Below the pieces are notes generated by a model. It had not been told where the DNA came from and did not search any database. It worked only from the letters and a program-made list of their open reading frames with translations. A stretch of 33,170 nucleotides of DNA from Candidatus Poribacteria bacterium (GTDB lineage Bacteria > Poribacteria > WGA-4E > GCA-2687025). This document shows, piece by piece, positions 23,678-31,024 of this stretch. How positions within the stretch are numbered: position 1 is the stretch's first letter; every line of letters starts with the position of its first letter. Location of the stretch: NCBI GenBank assembly GCA_016866785.1, contig VGLH01000037.1:1-33170 (forward strand), in the 5' to 3' direction. Position numbers and translations under genes: made by a program.

Positions 23678-24865
23678 GTGAGATTCCGACGGTTCGGTAA
23701 GACGGAGATGATGCTCTCTCAGCTCACGGTGGGCTGCATGCAGTTCACCGGAAACAAGCCGGAAGAGGACGCCATCGGGGTCGTCGAGCGCGCGGTCGAG
23801 ATGGGCATCAACCACATCGAGACGGCGCGCGCGTACGGCAACTCGGAGGAGCGCGTCGGGAAGGCGCTGAAGCGGATCCTCAAGCGTGTACCGAGGGAAT
23901 CGCTCTACATCACGACGAAAATCGGTCCGTCGTCGAACGTAGACGACTTCAAGCGGAACTTCGACATCAGCCAAGAGCACCTCGGCATCGACGTGATCGA
24001 CAACCTCGACTTCCACGGGCCCGGGAGCTATGAGTCCGTCCGTCCAGCCATGAGCGACAACGGCTGCCTCGGATACGTGCGCAAGCTCCAAGCGGAGGGT
24101 CGCGTGCGTCACTTCGGGTTCTCGACGCACGGCTACCCGAAGGGCGTCATGGAGCTCGTGAACACGGAGGAGTTCGAGTCGATCAACCTGCACTACTACT
24201 TCTTTTACCAGGGGCTGAGAAACGTCGTCGAGCGGGCGGCGGAGCTCGACTTGGGAGTGTTCATCATCAGCCCCAACGCCCAGGGAGGGCGCCTGCACCG
24301 CCCGACTCCTGAGCTCACCGAGACGTGCCAGCCGCTGACGCCCGTGGCGTTCAACCAGATGTGGCTCCTGAACCAGCCGGAGGTCCACACGCTGTCGTTC
24401 GGGCCCGCCAAGCCCGATGAAGTCGACGCGAACCTTCTCACCAGCGACTACGACCCGAACGGGCCCGAACGCGAGGTCTTCGACCGCGTCTACGCGAACG
24501 TCCAGGCGCGCTACCGAGCCGCGCTGGGCGATACGTTCTGCACCGTATGCAACCAGTGCCTGCCCTGCCCGGAGAACATCAACATCCCGGGACTGCTGAA
24601 CTGGCGCAACATGACCCTCGCGTTCGATATGCACGAGTACACCCGCGGACGCTACAGCCGCGTCGGAGACGGTGGAGCTTGGGTGCTCGGCGTTCGCGGC
24701 GATCAGTGCACCAAGTGCGGAGACTGCCTACCGCGCTGCCCTGAGCACCTCGACATCCCAGGGCTGCTCTGGGACGCCCACGAGCGCATGTACACCGGCG
24801 AGATCACCAAGCCGCGATGGGACCACGAGGGCGATCTGCTAAAGCAGGACCTGAAGCAGACGTGA
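23678..24865 (+). CDS. Aldo/keto reductase with C-terminal 2x[4Fe-4S] ferredoxin-like tail
   Basis: 395 residues from GTG 23678, chosen because GAGAGG sits seven bases upstream. The N-terminal AKR barrel starts MRFRRFGKTEMMLSQLTVGC. The active-site tetrad reads Tyr53 (ARAYGNSEE), Lys81 (ITTKIG) and His113 (NLDFHGPG), but the usual Asp of the DTAxxYG motif is Glu49 here (HIETARAYG). The tail has two cysteine clusters: CTVCNQCLPCP (288-297, last spacing two) and CTKCGDCLPRCP (344-354, classic). Fe-S AKRs of this type are expected to pass electrons between a carbonyl substrate and ferredoxin-like partners. The substrate is unknown. An extended -10 (TGCTATTCT, 23617-23625) lies upstream without a clear -35. 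The next gene starts 25 bp downstream, so they are probably co-transcribed. Confidence 0.88.
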   Translation: MRFRRFGKTEMMLSQLTVGCMQFTGNKPEEDAIGVVERAVEMGINHIETARAYGNSEERVGKALKRILKRVPRESLYITTKIGPSSNVDDFKRNFDISQEHLGIDVIDNLDFHGPGSYESVRPAMSDNGCLGYVRKLQAEGRVRHFGFSTHGYPKGVMELVNTEEFESINLHYYFFYQGLRNVVERAAELDLGVFIISPNAQGGRLHRPTPELTETCQPLTPVAFNQMWLLNQPEVHTLSFGPAKPDEVDANLLTSDYDPNGPEREVFDRVYANVQARYRAALGDTFCTVCNQCLPCPENINIPGLLNWRNMTLAFDMHEYTRGRYSRVGDGGAWVLGVRGDQCTKCGDCLPRCPEHLDIPGLLWDAHERMYTGEITKPRWDHEGDLLKQDLKQT

Positions 24866-24890
24866 TTTTATCACACGGTTGGGGACCGCG

Positions 24891-26375
24891 ATGCTCAGCG
24901 CCTTGATCGCGCTCGCGTTGCAGATGTCGACGCGCACCAGTCCCTATGGCGGCTGGTCAGAGAAGAGCGGCGAGTCGACCGGCTTCTTCCGAGTCCAACG
25001 GATCGACGGCATCTGGTGGCTGATCGACCCAGACGGCAACGCCTTCCTGTCCAAGGGCGTCAATCACATCTCGTACGCGGGCGACCGCTCTCCTGCGCTG
25101 GGCAGGTCGCCGTACGGCGATGTCGTGCGCGCGAAGTATCCGGACGAGCCCGCTTGGGCGCGAGCCTGCGTCGAGCGTTTGCGCGGGTGGGGCTTCAACA
25201 CGGTCGGCGCCTGGTCGAGCCGGTCAACGTTCGCGCAAGGGATGCCCTACACGCTCATCGTGAACATCGGCTCCATCGCTGGCGGAGACTGGCAGACCGG
25301 GTCGTTCCCTGATGTTTTCTCGGGGCGGTTCAGATCCGAAGCCGACCGCGTGGCAAGGCTGGAGTGCGCTCCGCTCCGGGATGATCCGTACCTGCTCGGA
25401 TACTTCACCGACAACGAGTTGCGCTGGGGCCCCGATTGGAGGTCGGACCAGTCTCTGCTCGAAGAGTTCTTCGCCATGCCTGCCGGTGCGGAGGGCAAGG
25501 CAGAAGTCGTCCGGCTCTTCAGGGAGTCTTACGGCTCTGTTGAGCGCTTCAATGAAGTGTGGGGCTCGCACATGTCGAGCTTCGAGGATGCCGGAAGCGT
25601 GGGCACGCTCAGCGATGTCAGCGCCGAGATGCGAGCGGCGCAGTGGGCTCTGACGAGGATCGCCGCCAAGCGGTCCTTCCGGTCAGACGACATCCTGCGG
25701 TACCTCGGGCGGGTCTACCCATCGGTGGCAGCCCTGAACGAACGTTGGGGAACCGACTACAAGAGCTTCGAAGCCGCGATTGCGGACGAGTCCGCGTCTC
25801 CCAAGGCGCAGGAGCTCGCGCGTCTTCAGAGCGACTGGCTGCGCCGTGTCGCGTCGCAGTACTTCCGGGTGTGCGCCGAAGCGATTCGTGAGCACGACCC
25901 TAACCACCTCATCCTCGGCTGCCGCTACGCCGGCTACGCGCCGGACGAAGTCGTGGAGAGCATGGGGGAGAACGTCGATATCGTCTCCTACAACAACTAC
26001 GACTTTCTTCCCCCGGTCGAGAAGCTGAACCGGATCCATCGCGCCACGGGTAGACCGATGATGCTCACCGAGTTCTCGTTCAAGGCGATGGACTCCGGTC
26101 TGCCGAACACACGAGGAGCTGGTCGACCCGTAGCGACTCAGCAGGAGCGAGCGGAGCGGTATGACGCGTATGTCACGGCGTTGCTCGGGCTCCCCTTCAT
26201 GGTCGGGTTCCATTGGTTCGAACACGCAGACGAGCCCTCCGAAGGGCGGTTCGACGGAGAAAACAGCAACTACGGCGTGGTGGATATCCGCGACGAGCCT
26301 TGGACCGTCCTGACGTCGCGCATGCGAGTGGTCAATGAGCGACTCGAAGAGCGCCACGCTGGTGCTGGTCGTTAG
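24891..26375 (+). CDS. Agarase-like (clan GH-A) glycoside hydrolase
   Basis: 494 residues from ATG 24891, with GGGGA five bases upstream, preferred over TTG 24879. The opening GFFRVQRIDGIWWLIDPDGN and AFLSKGVNHISYAGD is the hallmark start of beta-agarase-like and related TIM-barrel hydrolases. The probable acid/base is Glu176 in YFTDNELRWG and the probable nucleophile Glu394 in MLTEFSFKA. Between them two similar helical segments (YGSVERFNEVWGSHMSSF at 214 and YPSVAALNERWGTDYKSF at 276) look like an internal duplication common in these families. The N-terminus has only a short hydrophobic stretch (LSALIALAL) and no basic residues, so export is uncertain. It lies 25 bp behind the Fe-S aldo/keto reductase, which suggests joint sugar metabolism. 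The polysaccharide target is unknown. Confidence 0.83.
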   Translation: MLSALIALALQMSTRTSPYGGWSEKSGESTGFFRVQRIDGIWWLIDPDGNAFLSKGVNHISYAGDRSPALGRSPYGDVVRAKYPDEPAWARACVERLRGWGFNTVGAWSSRSTFAQGMPYTLIVNIGSIAGGDWQTGSFPDVFSGRFRSEADRVARLECAPLRDDPYLLGYFTDNELRWGPDWRSDQSLLEEFFAMPAGAEGKAEVVRLFRESYGSVERFNEVWGSHMSSFEDAGSVGTLSDVSAEMRAAQWALTRIAAKRSFRSDDILRYLGRVYPSVAALNERWGTDYKSFEAAIADESASPKAQELARLQSDWLRRVASQYFRVCAEAIREHDPNHLILGCRYAGYAPDEVVESMGENVDIVSYNNYDFLPPVEKLNRIHRATGRPMMLTEFSFKAMDSGLPNTRGAGRPVATQQERAERYDAYVTALLGLPFMVGFHWFEHADEPSEGRFDGENSNYGVVDIRDEPWTVLTSRMRVVNERLEERHAGAGR

Positions 26376-26429
26376 AACCCCTGCAACACAGGCGGCGGTG
26401 CGAGCGTATACATCCAGACGACGTCTCGG

Positions 26430-26458
26430 TTGAACGCACGCGCGGAGTGTGCTAGCCT
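26430..26458 (+). promoter_or_regulatory. Candidate sigma70 promoter for the small membrane protein
   Basis: TTGAAC (26430-26435) and TAGCCT (26453-26458) are 17 bases apart, with TGC just before the -10. Transcription would start near 26465, about 90 bases before the GTG at 26555. The -10 is imperfect. Confidence 0.45.
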
Positions 26459-26554
26459 TCGGCGACGTCGGAGCGCTTCCTGTTCGGCTTCGCAGCGCTG
26501 GATCACGGGCTATCACGGCTGCGGCCGCACGGGACCGACACGGAGAGTCGATTC

Positions 26555-27145
26555 GTGGAAACACCCCCGAACGAGCAGCAAGAGCAACCCGCTCCTGTTG
26601 TGAACGAACGCCTGCGGCTGGTGGCTCTTCTGGTCACGGTCATCGGACTGGCGATCGCCTTCTACGGCATATGGCGCTGGCTGCTGCGACCTCCGATTGT
26701 CCCGCCCCCGCTAGCGCCGGTCACGTCCGAAGCGCCCCTGATCGTGCCGGAGCAGGTGAACGAAACTCCAACGCTCGTCGTGGCTGAGAACGCGGCTGTC
26801 TCCGCTGCCGCTGCCGCGACGCAGCCACTCGCCGAGGTTCCGGTCGCAGCCGTGGCGGAACCGCCGCCAGCGCAGGAGCCGCCGAAGCCCTCCGAGACAA
26901 CCAATGTCGCCAAGTCGCAGCAGCCCAAGCCGAAGCGAACCGCGACACGATCTGCGTCCCGCTCCCGTGAGACCGCGCGCAGGTCATCTGTCAGTGCGCG
27001 CGAGCCGAACCCGCCCTCTCCCCAAGCTTCGTCGGTTCCCAGCGCCTATGAGCAGCTCCTGATGCGTCGCGCGGCGAGGGCGAGAGCAGCCGGAAAGCCC
27101 GTAACGCTCCCGTCGGAACGCAGCACAGCAGGGAATGGTTCGTAG
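26555..27145 (+). CDS. Small bitopic membrane protein with Pro/Ala/basic-rich tail
   Basis: 196 residues from GTG 26555, preceded by GGAGAG. A short polar N-terminus is followed by one TM helix (about 20-45, RLVALLVTVIGLAIAFYGIW). The remaining ~150 residues are low-complexity: Pro/Ala/Val-rich first (VPVAAVAEPPPAQEPPKP), then Lys/Arg/Ser-rich (KPKRTATRSASRSRETARRS). It ends with a short helix-like SAYEQLLMRRAARARAAGKP. The layout, a cytoplasmic N-terminus with an extended periplasmic linker, recalls TonB-like or peptidoglycan-associated anchors, but no known C-terminal domain is present and I do not recognise the family. The gene stands alone between two short intergenic regions. Codon use looks like that of its neighbours. 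Confidence 0.68.
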   Translation: METPPNEQQEQPAPVVNERLRLVALLVTVIGLAIAFYGIWRWLLRPPIVPPPLAPVTSEAPLIVPEQVNETPTLVVAENAAVSAAAAATQPLAEVPVAAVAEPPPAQEPPKPSETTNVAKSQQPKPKRTATRSASRSRETARRSSVSAREPNPPSPQASSVPSAYEQLLMRRAARARAAGKPVTLPSERSTAGNGS

Positions 27146-27163
27146 GACTCGCGGCTTGAGTCC
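27145..27163 (+). terminator. Weak terminator-like hairpin after the small membrane protein
   Basis: GGACTC (27145-27150) pairs with GAGTCC (27158-27163) over a 7-base loop and begins at the stop codon. No proper T run follows (GTCTGCC), so termination would be weak or Rho-assisted. Confidence 0.3.
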
Positions 27164-27286
27164 GTCTGCCGTCTTCGGCTCGAGCGAACGTCTCAGCCTC
27201 GGTTCGATCCCCTGGTCAGACCGGTCACGAAGCCGCCATTCGCGGTAGGACAGGCGCGCGCGTCCATTCGCAGAGGGGACTCGGAG

Positions 27287-28321
27287 ATGAGCGTCTTGCG
27301 CGTCGGAGTCATCGGTGCCGGAGCCAACACTCGAAGCAGGCACATCCCCGGGCTTCAGCGACTGCCCGACGTGAAGATCGTTGCCATCTGCAACCGCAGC
27401 GTGGAATCCGGGAGCCGCGTCGCGCGGGAGTTCGGCATCGACGACGTGATGACCGATTGGCGAGCCCTGATCGGGCGTCACGACATCGACGCCGTGGTCA
27501 TCGGCACGTGGCCCTACATGCACGCGGGGATGACGATTGCCGCGCTGGAGTCGGGCAAGCACATCCTCTGCGAGGCTCGAATGGCGATGAACGCCGCCGA
27601 GGCGCGCGCCATGCACGAGGTATCTCGCCGGACGGATCGAGTCGCGCAGATCGTCCCGTCGCCTCGCCTGTTCGGACCCGATGTCGTGCTGCGCGAGCTG
27701 CTCGCGGCCGGAGCCATCGGAGACGCGCGCGAGATCTACGTGCGCGGGCTGACCGATGCTGGCGCGGACCCGAACGCGCCCGTCCACTGGCGGCATCGTC
27801 GGGAGTTGTCGGGCCTGAACGTGATGACGTTGGGGATCGACTACGAGATGCTGAGCCGCTACTTCGGCCACGCCGCAAGCGTGATGGCGCAGATGCGTCT
27901 TTGGATCGCATCCCGCCCCGATCCTTCGTCAGACGTGCCTGTCGCCGCCGACGTTCCCGACTCGTTGAGCATACTGGCGCACATGGAATCCGGCGCGCAG
28001 GCGGTGTTCCACTATTCCAGCGTCGCAGTCCACGCGGGCCCGCCCAGGGTCGAGGTCTACGGCACGAACGGGACCCTCCACATCGACCTGTCAACGGAGC
28101 GGCTTTCGCTGGGTTCCCGCTCAGGCATGTCGGAAGTGATCGTGCCGGAGTCTCAGCGGGGCGGCTGGCGGGTCGAGGAGGACTTCGTCGACTCCATCCG
28201 TACCGGCAAACCTGTCGTGCTGACATCGTTCGAGGAGGGCATGCGCTACATGGCGTTCACGGAGGCATGCCACGTCTCAGCGCGGACGGGTCGGCGCATC
28301 GAGGTGGACTCGATCTGCTAG
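27287..28321 (+). CDS. Gfo/Idh/MocA-family oxidoreductase
   Basis: 344 residues; ATG 27287 is preceded by GAGGGG at nine bases. The N-terminal Rossmann domain has VGVIGAGANTRSRHIPGL (6-23) for NAD(P), then VAICNRS and DAVVIGTW. The C-terminal alpha/beta domain carries HWRHRRELSG and VEVYGTNGTLHIDL, both typical of the family. The usual EKP motif with the catalytic/cofactor lysine reads CEARMAMN (Glu96-Ala97-Arg98), so the lysine is missing. The family oxidises or reduces sugars and sugar derivatives; a divergent active site makes any specific substrate unsafe to name. It is convergent with selD, and the stop codons share two bases. Confidence 0.88.
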   Translation: MSVLRVGVIGAGANTRSRHIPGLQRLPDVKIVAICNRSVESGSRVAREFGIDDVMTDWRALIGRHDIDAVVIGTWPYMHAGMTIAALESGKHILCEARMAMNAAEARAMHEVSRRTDRVAQIVPSPRLFGPDVVLRELLAAGAIGDAREIYVRGLTDAGADPNAPVHWRHRRELSGLNVMTLGIDYEMLSRYFGHAASVMAQMRLWIASRPDPSSDVPVAADVPDSLSILAHMESGAQAVFHYSSVAVHAGPPRVEVYGTNGTLHIDLSTERLSLGSRSGMSEVIVPESQRGGWRVEEDFVDSIRTGKPVVLTSFEEGMRYMAFTEACHVSARTGRRIEVDSIC

Positions 28322-29361
28322 ACGATTCTCACCGTCCCTGCTGGCGCGTCGATGACCGTCCCGACGACGCTCGCGTATGCCAAGCCTGCCGCGCGCATCG
28401 CGTCCAACGCGGCGTTCGCATGATCAGCCGGGAACGCGATCAGGAGGCCTCCCGAGGTCTCAGCCTCCAACATGAGCTGCGCCCGATGGGAGTCCACGCC
28501 ATCGCTGCAATGGAGCAGGGAACCGACATACGCGCGGTTGAGCCCCGGGGCTCGCGTGTGCGTGCCAGCGTTGATCAGCCGCAGTACGCCGTCCAGCACG
28601 GGTACCCGATTCGCGATCAGCTCCAGTCCGCATCCGCTGCCCTTCGCCATCTCGTACCCGTGTCCCACGAGACCAAAGCCGGTGACGTCCGTGGAGGCGC
28701 GTCCGTGGTGATCGAGCATCACCTGCGCGGCTAGATCGTTCAGCGTCATCATCGAATCGACCGCGGGCTGGAGTTCGTCGGAACCGATCCCGTCGTACTT
28801 CGCGGCAGTGGCGAGAATGCCGACGCCGAGCGGCTTCGTCAGGATCAGCACATCGCCGGGCATGGCGTCGCAGTTGCGGATGACCCGCCCCGGATGCACC
28901 GTACCAGTGACGGCGGCTCCATACATGAGCTCCGGCGAATCGACCGAGTGACCTCCGACGAGCGTGCAGCCGGCTCGCAGGAGCATGTCGGCTCCGCCTC
29001 GAAGGATGTCACCGAGAACCTCGGTCGGAAGCGTCTTGTCCCAAAGGACGATGTTCAGAGCAGTGCGCGGAGTTCCGCCCATCGAGTACACGTCGCTGAG
29101 GGCGTTCGCGATGGCGATGCCGCCGAACGTATACGGATCATCGACGATGGGCGTGAAGTAGTCCACCGTATGGATGATGGCGAGATCGTCGGCGAGTCGA
29201 TAGACTCCGGCGTCATCGGCGGTTTCCATACCGACGATCAGGTTTGGGTCAGCGAACTTGGGCAAAGCTCCCAGCACGTGCTCCAGCACCGCTGGAGCGA
29301 GTTTGGACGCTCAACCCGCGCACTGCACCTTCTCCGTCAGGCGGATCTTCTTCGCAGTCAC
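28318..29361 (-). CDS. selD: Selenide, water dikinase, selenocysteine-containing (in-frame UGA)
   Basis: SelD makes monoselenophosphate from selenide and ATP, the selenium donor for selenocysteine. Reading the TGA at 29313-29311 as Sec gives 347 residues from GTG 29361, the length of E. coli SelD. The N-terminus is then MTAKKIRLTEKVQCAG-Sec-ASK, with Sec17 and Lys20 exactly where the catalytic Cys17 and Lys20 of E. coli lie. AAAGGA sits seven bases before the GTG, which favours it over ATG 29382. Downstream motifs are canonical: VDYFTPIVDDPYTFGGIAIANALSD with ADALSDVYSMGG-type continuation (here NALSDVYSMGG), GGHSVDSPE, LTKPLGVGILATA and DVTGFGLVGHGYEMA. Automated callers would start it wrongly at GTG 29289, removing the active site. 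A SECIS-like hairpin follows the UGA. Confidence 0.93.
29281..29313 (-). promoter_or_regulatory. Selenocysteine UGA and SECIS-like hairpin in selD
   Basis: The TGA (29313-29311) is followed after 13 bases by CTCCAGC-GGT-GCTGGAG (29297-29281), a perfect 7-bp stem with a GGT loop. Bacterial SECIS elements lie just after the UGA, inside the coding region, with G and U in the apical loop bound by SelB. Distance, stem and loop all fit. Confidence 0.82.
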
Positions 29362-29398
29362 TGCCGATTCCTTTGGAGTCATGTCGCCGGTAAGCGCC

Positions 29399-29428
29399 AT
29401 TCTAGGCACCGCCGGAGCCCTACAGCAA
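29399..29428 (-). promoter_or_regulatory. Candidate promoter of selD
   Basis: On the minus strand TTGCTG (29428-29423) and TAGAAT (29404-29399) are 18 bases apart. Transcription would begin near 29392, about 30 bases before the GTG at 29361. This also supports that start over ATG 29382. Confidence 0.5.
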
Positions 29429-29463
29429 GGATCGCCGGACTGCCCGATCGCTGCACTGCCATT

Positions 29464-29714
29464 TCACGAACGACGTATCCCTAGCCATTGCAGGGCTTGC
29501 CAGGGTTTGGCGGCAAGGTCGCGGGTTGCTTGAGCGATGTTGGTTCGTCCGTTGCGTCGGATCGGGATCGTGCCATAGCGATGTTGCGGAGGGCTGCCAG
29601 CAGACGTGGCGAGTTGCCGACGTGGACTTGGCTGCGGTCTTCGTCATAGGTCACATCTGGGACGTAGTGGATGGCATTTTCGATCTGCCAGTGACCGCGA
29701 CGGATCCTCAACAA
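29464..29714 (-). pseudogene. ISAs1-family transposase, C-terminal remnant
   Basis: The minus strand encodes LLRIRRGHWQIENAIHYVPD, then VTYDEDRSQVHVGNSPRLLAALRN, a match to the RGHWxIEN...LHYVxDVxxxED end of ISAs1 (H-repeat-type) transposases. After LAALRNIA the frame shifts by one, and the true tail TNIAQATRDLAAKPWQALQW ending LGIRRS runs to a stop at 29466-29464. Only about 80 of ~370 residues remain and no start is present, so it is dead. It abuts the larC remnant on the opposite strand, marking an old insertion or deletion joint. It lies upstream of selD. Confidence 0.82.
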
Positions 29715-29963
29715 TGCTGCGAAACGTCGACCTTCGGCGTTCGCGTGTCGCCGCTCTCGCGTCGCAAGGTCGCGCGCGAGGTCGTTCGCGTCACGACTCG
29801 GTTCGGCGAAGTCCGCGTGAAAGTCGGGATTGCACCGGTATCCTGAAGACCGCTCCTGAGTACGACGACTGCCGTCGGGCGGCAGAGCTTTCGGGCGCAG
29901 CCCATCCGCGAGGTCTACGACGCGGCGACCGAAGCGTACCGGTCGCTGTACGGGCAGTCGTGA
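29715..29963 (+). pseudogene. larC: LarC (nickel insertion protein) C-terminal remnant
   Basis: The plus strand reads ETSTFGVRVSPLSRRKVARE then VVRVTTRFGEVRVKVG, in the style of the C-terminal LarC/DUF111 segment TxGVRxxxxxRxxLxRE. The frame stops at 29846. It resumes one frame over as LKTAPEYDDCRRAAELSG, and shifts again to IREVYDAATEAYRSLYGQS, ending at 29963. LarC installs nickel in the pincer cofactor of lactate racemase. Only about 80 of ~400 residues are left, with at least two frame breaks. The fragment begins exactly where the ISAs1 remnant ends, so an IS probably split larC and most of both were lost. Confidence 0.75.
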
Positions 29964-30057
29964 CCGGCGGCGGGCGCCAACGGAGACCTTTCCTTGACGG
30001 ACGGCGATTCGGGTCCATACAATACCGTTCGGCGGACGCGACCACCCGCAATCGCGC

Positions 30058-30133
30058 GGCTTCGTAGCTCAGTCGGTAGAGCGAGCGACTCATAATCGCT
30101 AGGTCGTTGGTTCAAGTCCAACCGGAGCCACCA
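30058..30133 (+). tRNA. tRNA-Met (CAU), elongator type
   Basis: A full cloverleaf: acceptor GGCTTCG pairs with CGGAGCC (30123-30129), D arm GCTC/GAGC, anticodon stem AGCGA/TCGCT around loop CTCATAA (anticodon CAT), and T arm GTTGG/CCAAC with TTCAAGT. The discriminator is A and CCA is encoded (30131-30133). The paired 1-72 position excludes initiator tRNA. Similarity to the E. coli elongator tRNA-Met (GGCTACGTAGCTCAGT...) favours Met over Ile2, although a lysidine-modified Ile tRNA cannot be fully excluded. Confidence 0.94.
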
Positions 30134-30148
30134 AGAGCGTGCTACCTC

Positions 30149-30177
30149 GACCCGCAGGAACACTGGTTCTGCGGGTC
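30149..30177 (+). terminator. Hairpin downstream of tRNA-Met
   Basis: GACCCGCAG(G)AAC and GTTCTGCGGGTC pair nearly perfectly (one bulged G) around ACTG. It begins 15 bases after the tRNA and is followed by CTCTGCTTGCC, only moderately T-rich. It is probably the tRNA transcript's 3' end signal. Confidence 0.5.
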
Positions 30178-30434
30178 CTCTGCTTGCCGTCTACTGGCAG
30201 ACCCAACCATTGCCATGGCGCCCGCTTTCGCCCTCGAATGACCCGATAGATCGCCAGTTTGGGCGCGGTTTGGGCAACCTCATTCGCCGATGAAAGCCGC
30301 ATGGCGCCAGGCATTCGCCGCGCCCCGGTGTTCGTTGTGGCAGGAACAACCCGTCACCGAAACCGACGAGCTCTGGGCGGACCCTTCCGCGAGACTCGCC
30401 CGCTGGTCATCCACAAGTAGGCGACACCCACGAC
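30178..30434. other. Non-coding stretch between tRNA-Met and a palindromic repeat
   Basis: Frames here show no recognisable protein. The minus-strand frame ending in VAPVGLEPTT and the one containing LDLNQRPSDYESLALPTELR are the familiar false translations of tRNA antisense strands. I found no second copy of the tRNA 3' end in the window, so no att pair can be proposed. Confidence 0.4.
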
Positions 30435-30463
30435 GTAGGGGCGATTCGCCGAGTCGCCCCTAC
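30435..30463. repeat. Palindromic REP/MITE-like element
   Basis: GTAGGGGCGA (30435-30444) and TCGCCCCTAC (30454-30463) are perfect 10-bp inverted arms around a 9-base loop. Short GC-rich palindromes of this form are often dispersed between genes in bacterial genomes. It sits just before the methylase-like remnant. Confidence 0.55.
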
Positions 30464-30464
30464 G

Positions 30465-30755
30465 GACGGACAGCCAGCGTGGAACACCGACCTGCGCGTT
30501 CTGCAGACGCTCCTGAATTCGCCGCTGATGGCGTTCTACATCCTCCGCACGAGCCGTTCCTACCAGCACGGCTACAAGTCCTACGCCAAGTCGTTCCTGG
30601 AGCGCTTCGGCGTGCCCGCCCTCACGGAGAGCGAGGCGCGGGCGCTCCCATCGGCTTCAGGCGACGACCGGATCGCGCTCCTGCTCGACCTCTACGGGAT
30701 CGACCTCGCCCGGCACGACGGACTGGCGGCATTCCTCGATGACATGCTGCGCTGA
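30465..30755 (+). pseudogene. Possible C-terminal remnant of an N6-adenine DNA methylase/type IIG restriction enzyme
   Basis: The frame reads LQTLLNSPLMAFYILRTSRS, followed by YQHGYKSYAKSFLERFGVPA, and ends at a stop at 30753-30755. Segments of the form LNSxLxxFYxxxxS...G...YxKxFLExxPxP are typical of the C-terminal specificity region (TaqI-like) of Eco57I/type IIG methylases. No start codon with a ribosome site and no catalytic NPPY motif is present, and upstream the frame runs through the palindromic repeat. It is most likely the tail of a lost restriction-modification gene. The residual 75-codon frame from ATG 30528 could be mistaken for a small gene. Assignment is tentative. Confidence 0.42.
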
Positions 30756-30896
30756 GCCCATCGCCGGGGCGTTCGTCACGCAGGCTCGTAACGGAGCGAA
30801 TACGGTCGAGTGAATCAGCCTCGGATTCGGCAGAAGGCTGCTATCTAGCTAAGAGATATCTAAAACAATACTCTCTAATATGCTCGGAACCGGGCA
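30756..30896. other. Intergenic stretch with an AT-rich island upstream of the adhesin promoter
   Basis: No gene is seen. Bases 30839-30883 are strikingly AT-rich compared with the GC-rich surroundings (for example GATATCTAAAACAATACTCT). The island ends about 14 bases before the -35 at 30897 and could act as an UP-like element or mark an insertion joint. Confidence 0.4.
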
Positions 30897-30925
30897 TTGA
30901 CACGAGATCGGACTGCCAATACACT
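30897..30925 (+). promoter_or_regulatory. Sigma70-type promoter of the secreted repeat protein
   Basis: TTGACA (30897-30902) and TACACT (30920-30925) are exactly 17 bases apart. Transcription would start near 30932 and leave a ~93-base leader before ATG 31025. Confidence 0.65.
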
Positions 30926-31024
30926 CCTTGTCGTCGAGGATGGGGCGTCACGGTCTCGTTGAATCGGCATACCCTGGAAGAGCTGCCGCCGCGACCTCTG
31001 GTGACTTGAAGGAGACGGGCTCGA

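Noticed and set aside
27457-28734. 425-codon plus-strand frame overlapping the Gfo/Idh/MocA gene and selD
   Set aside because: Shadow translation, very Arg/Ala-rich, running across two clear genes.
29915-30314. Minus-strand frames containing LNQRPSDYESLALPTELR and VAPVGLEPTT
   Set aside because: Well-known artefacts produced by translating the antisense strand of tRNA genes.
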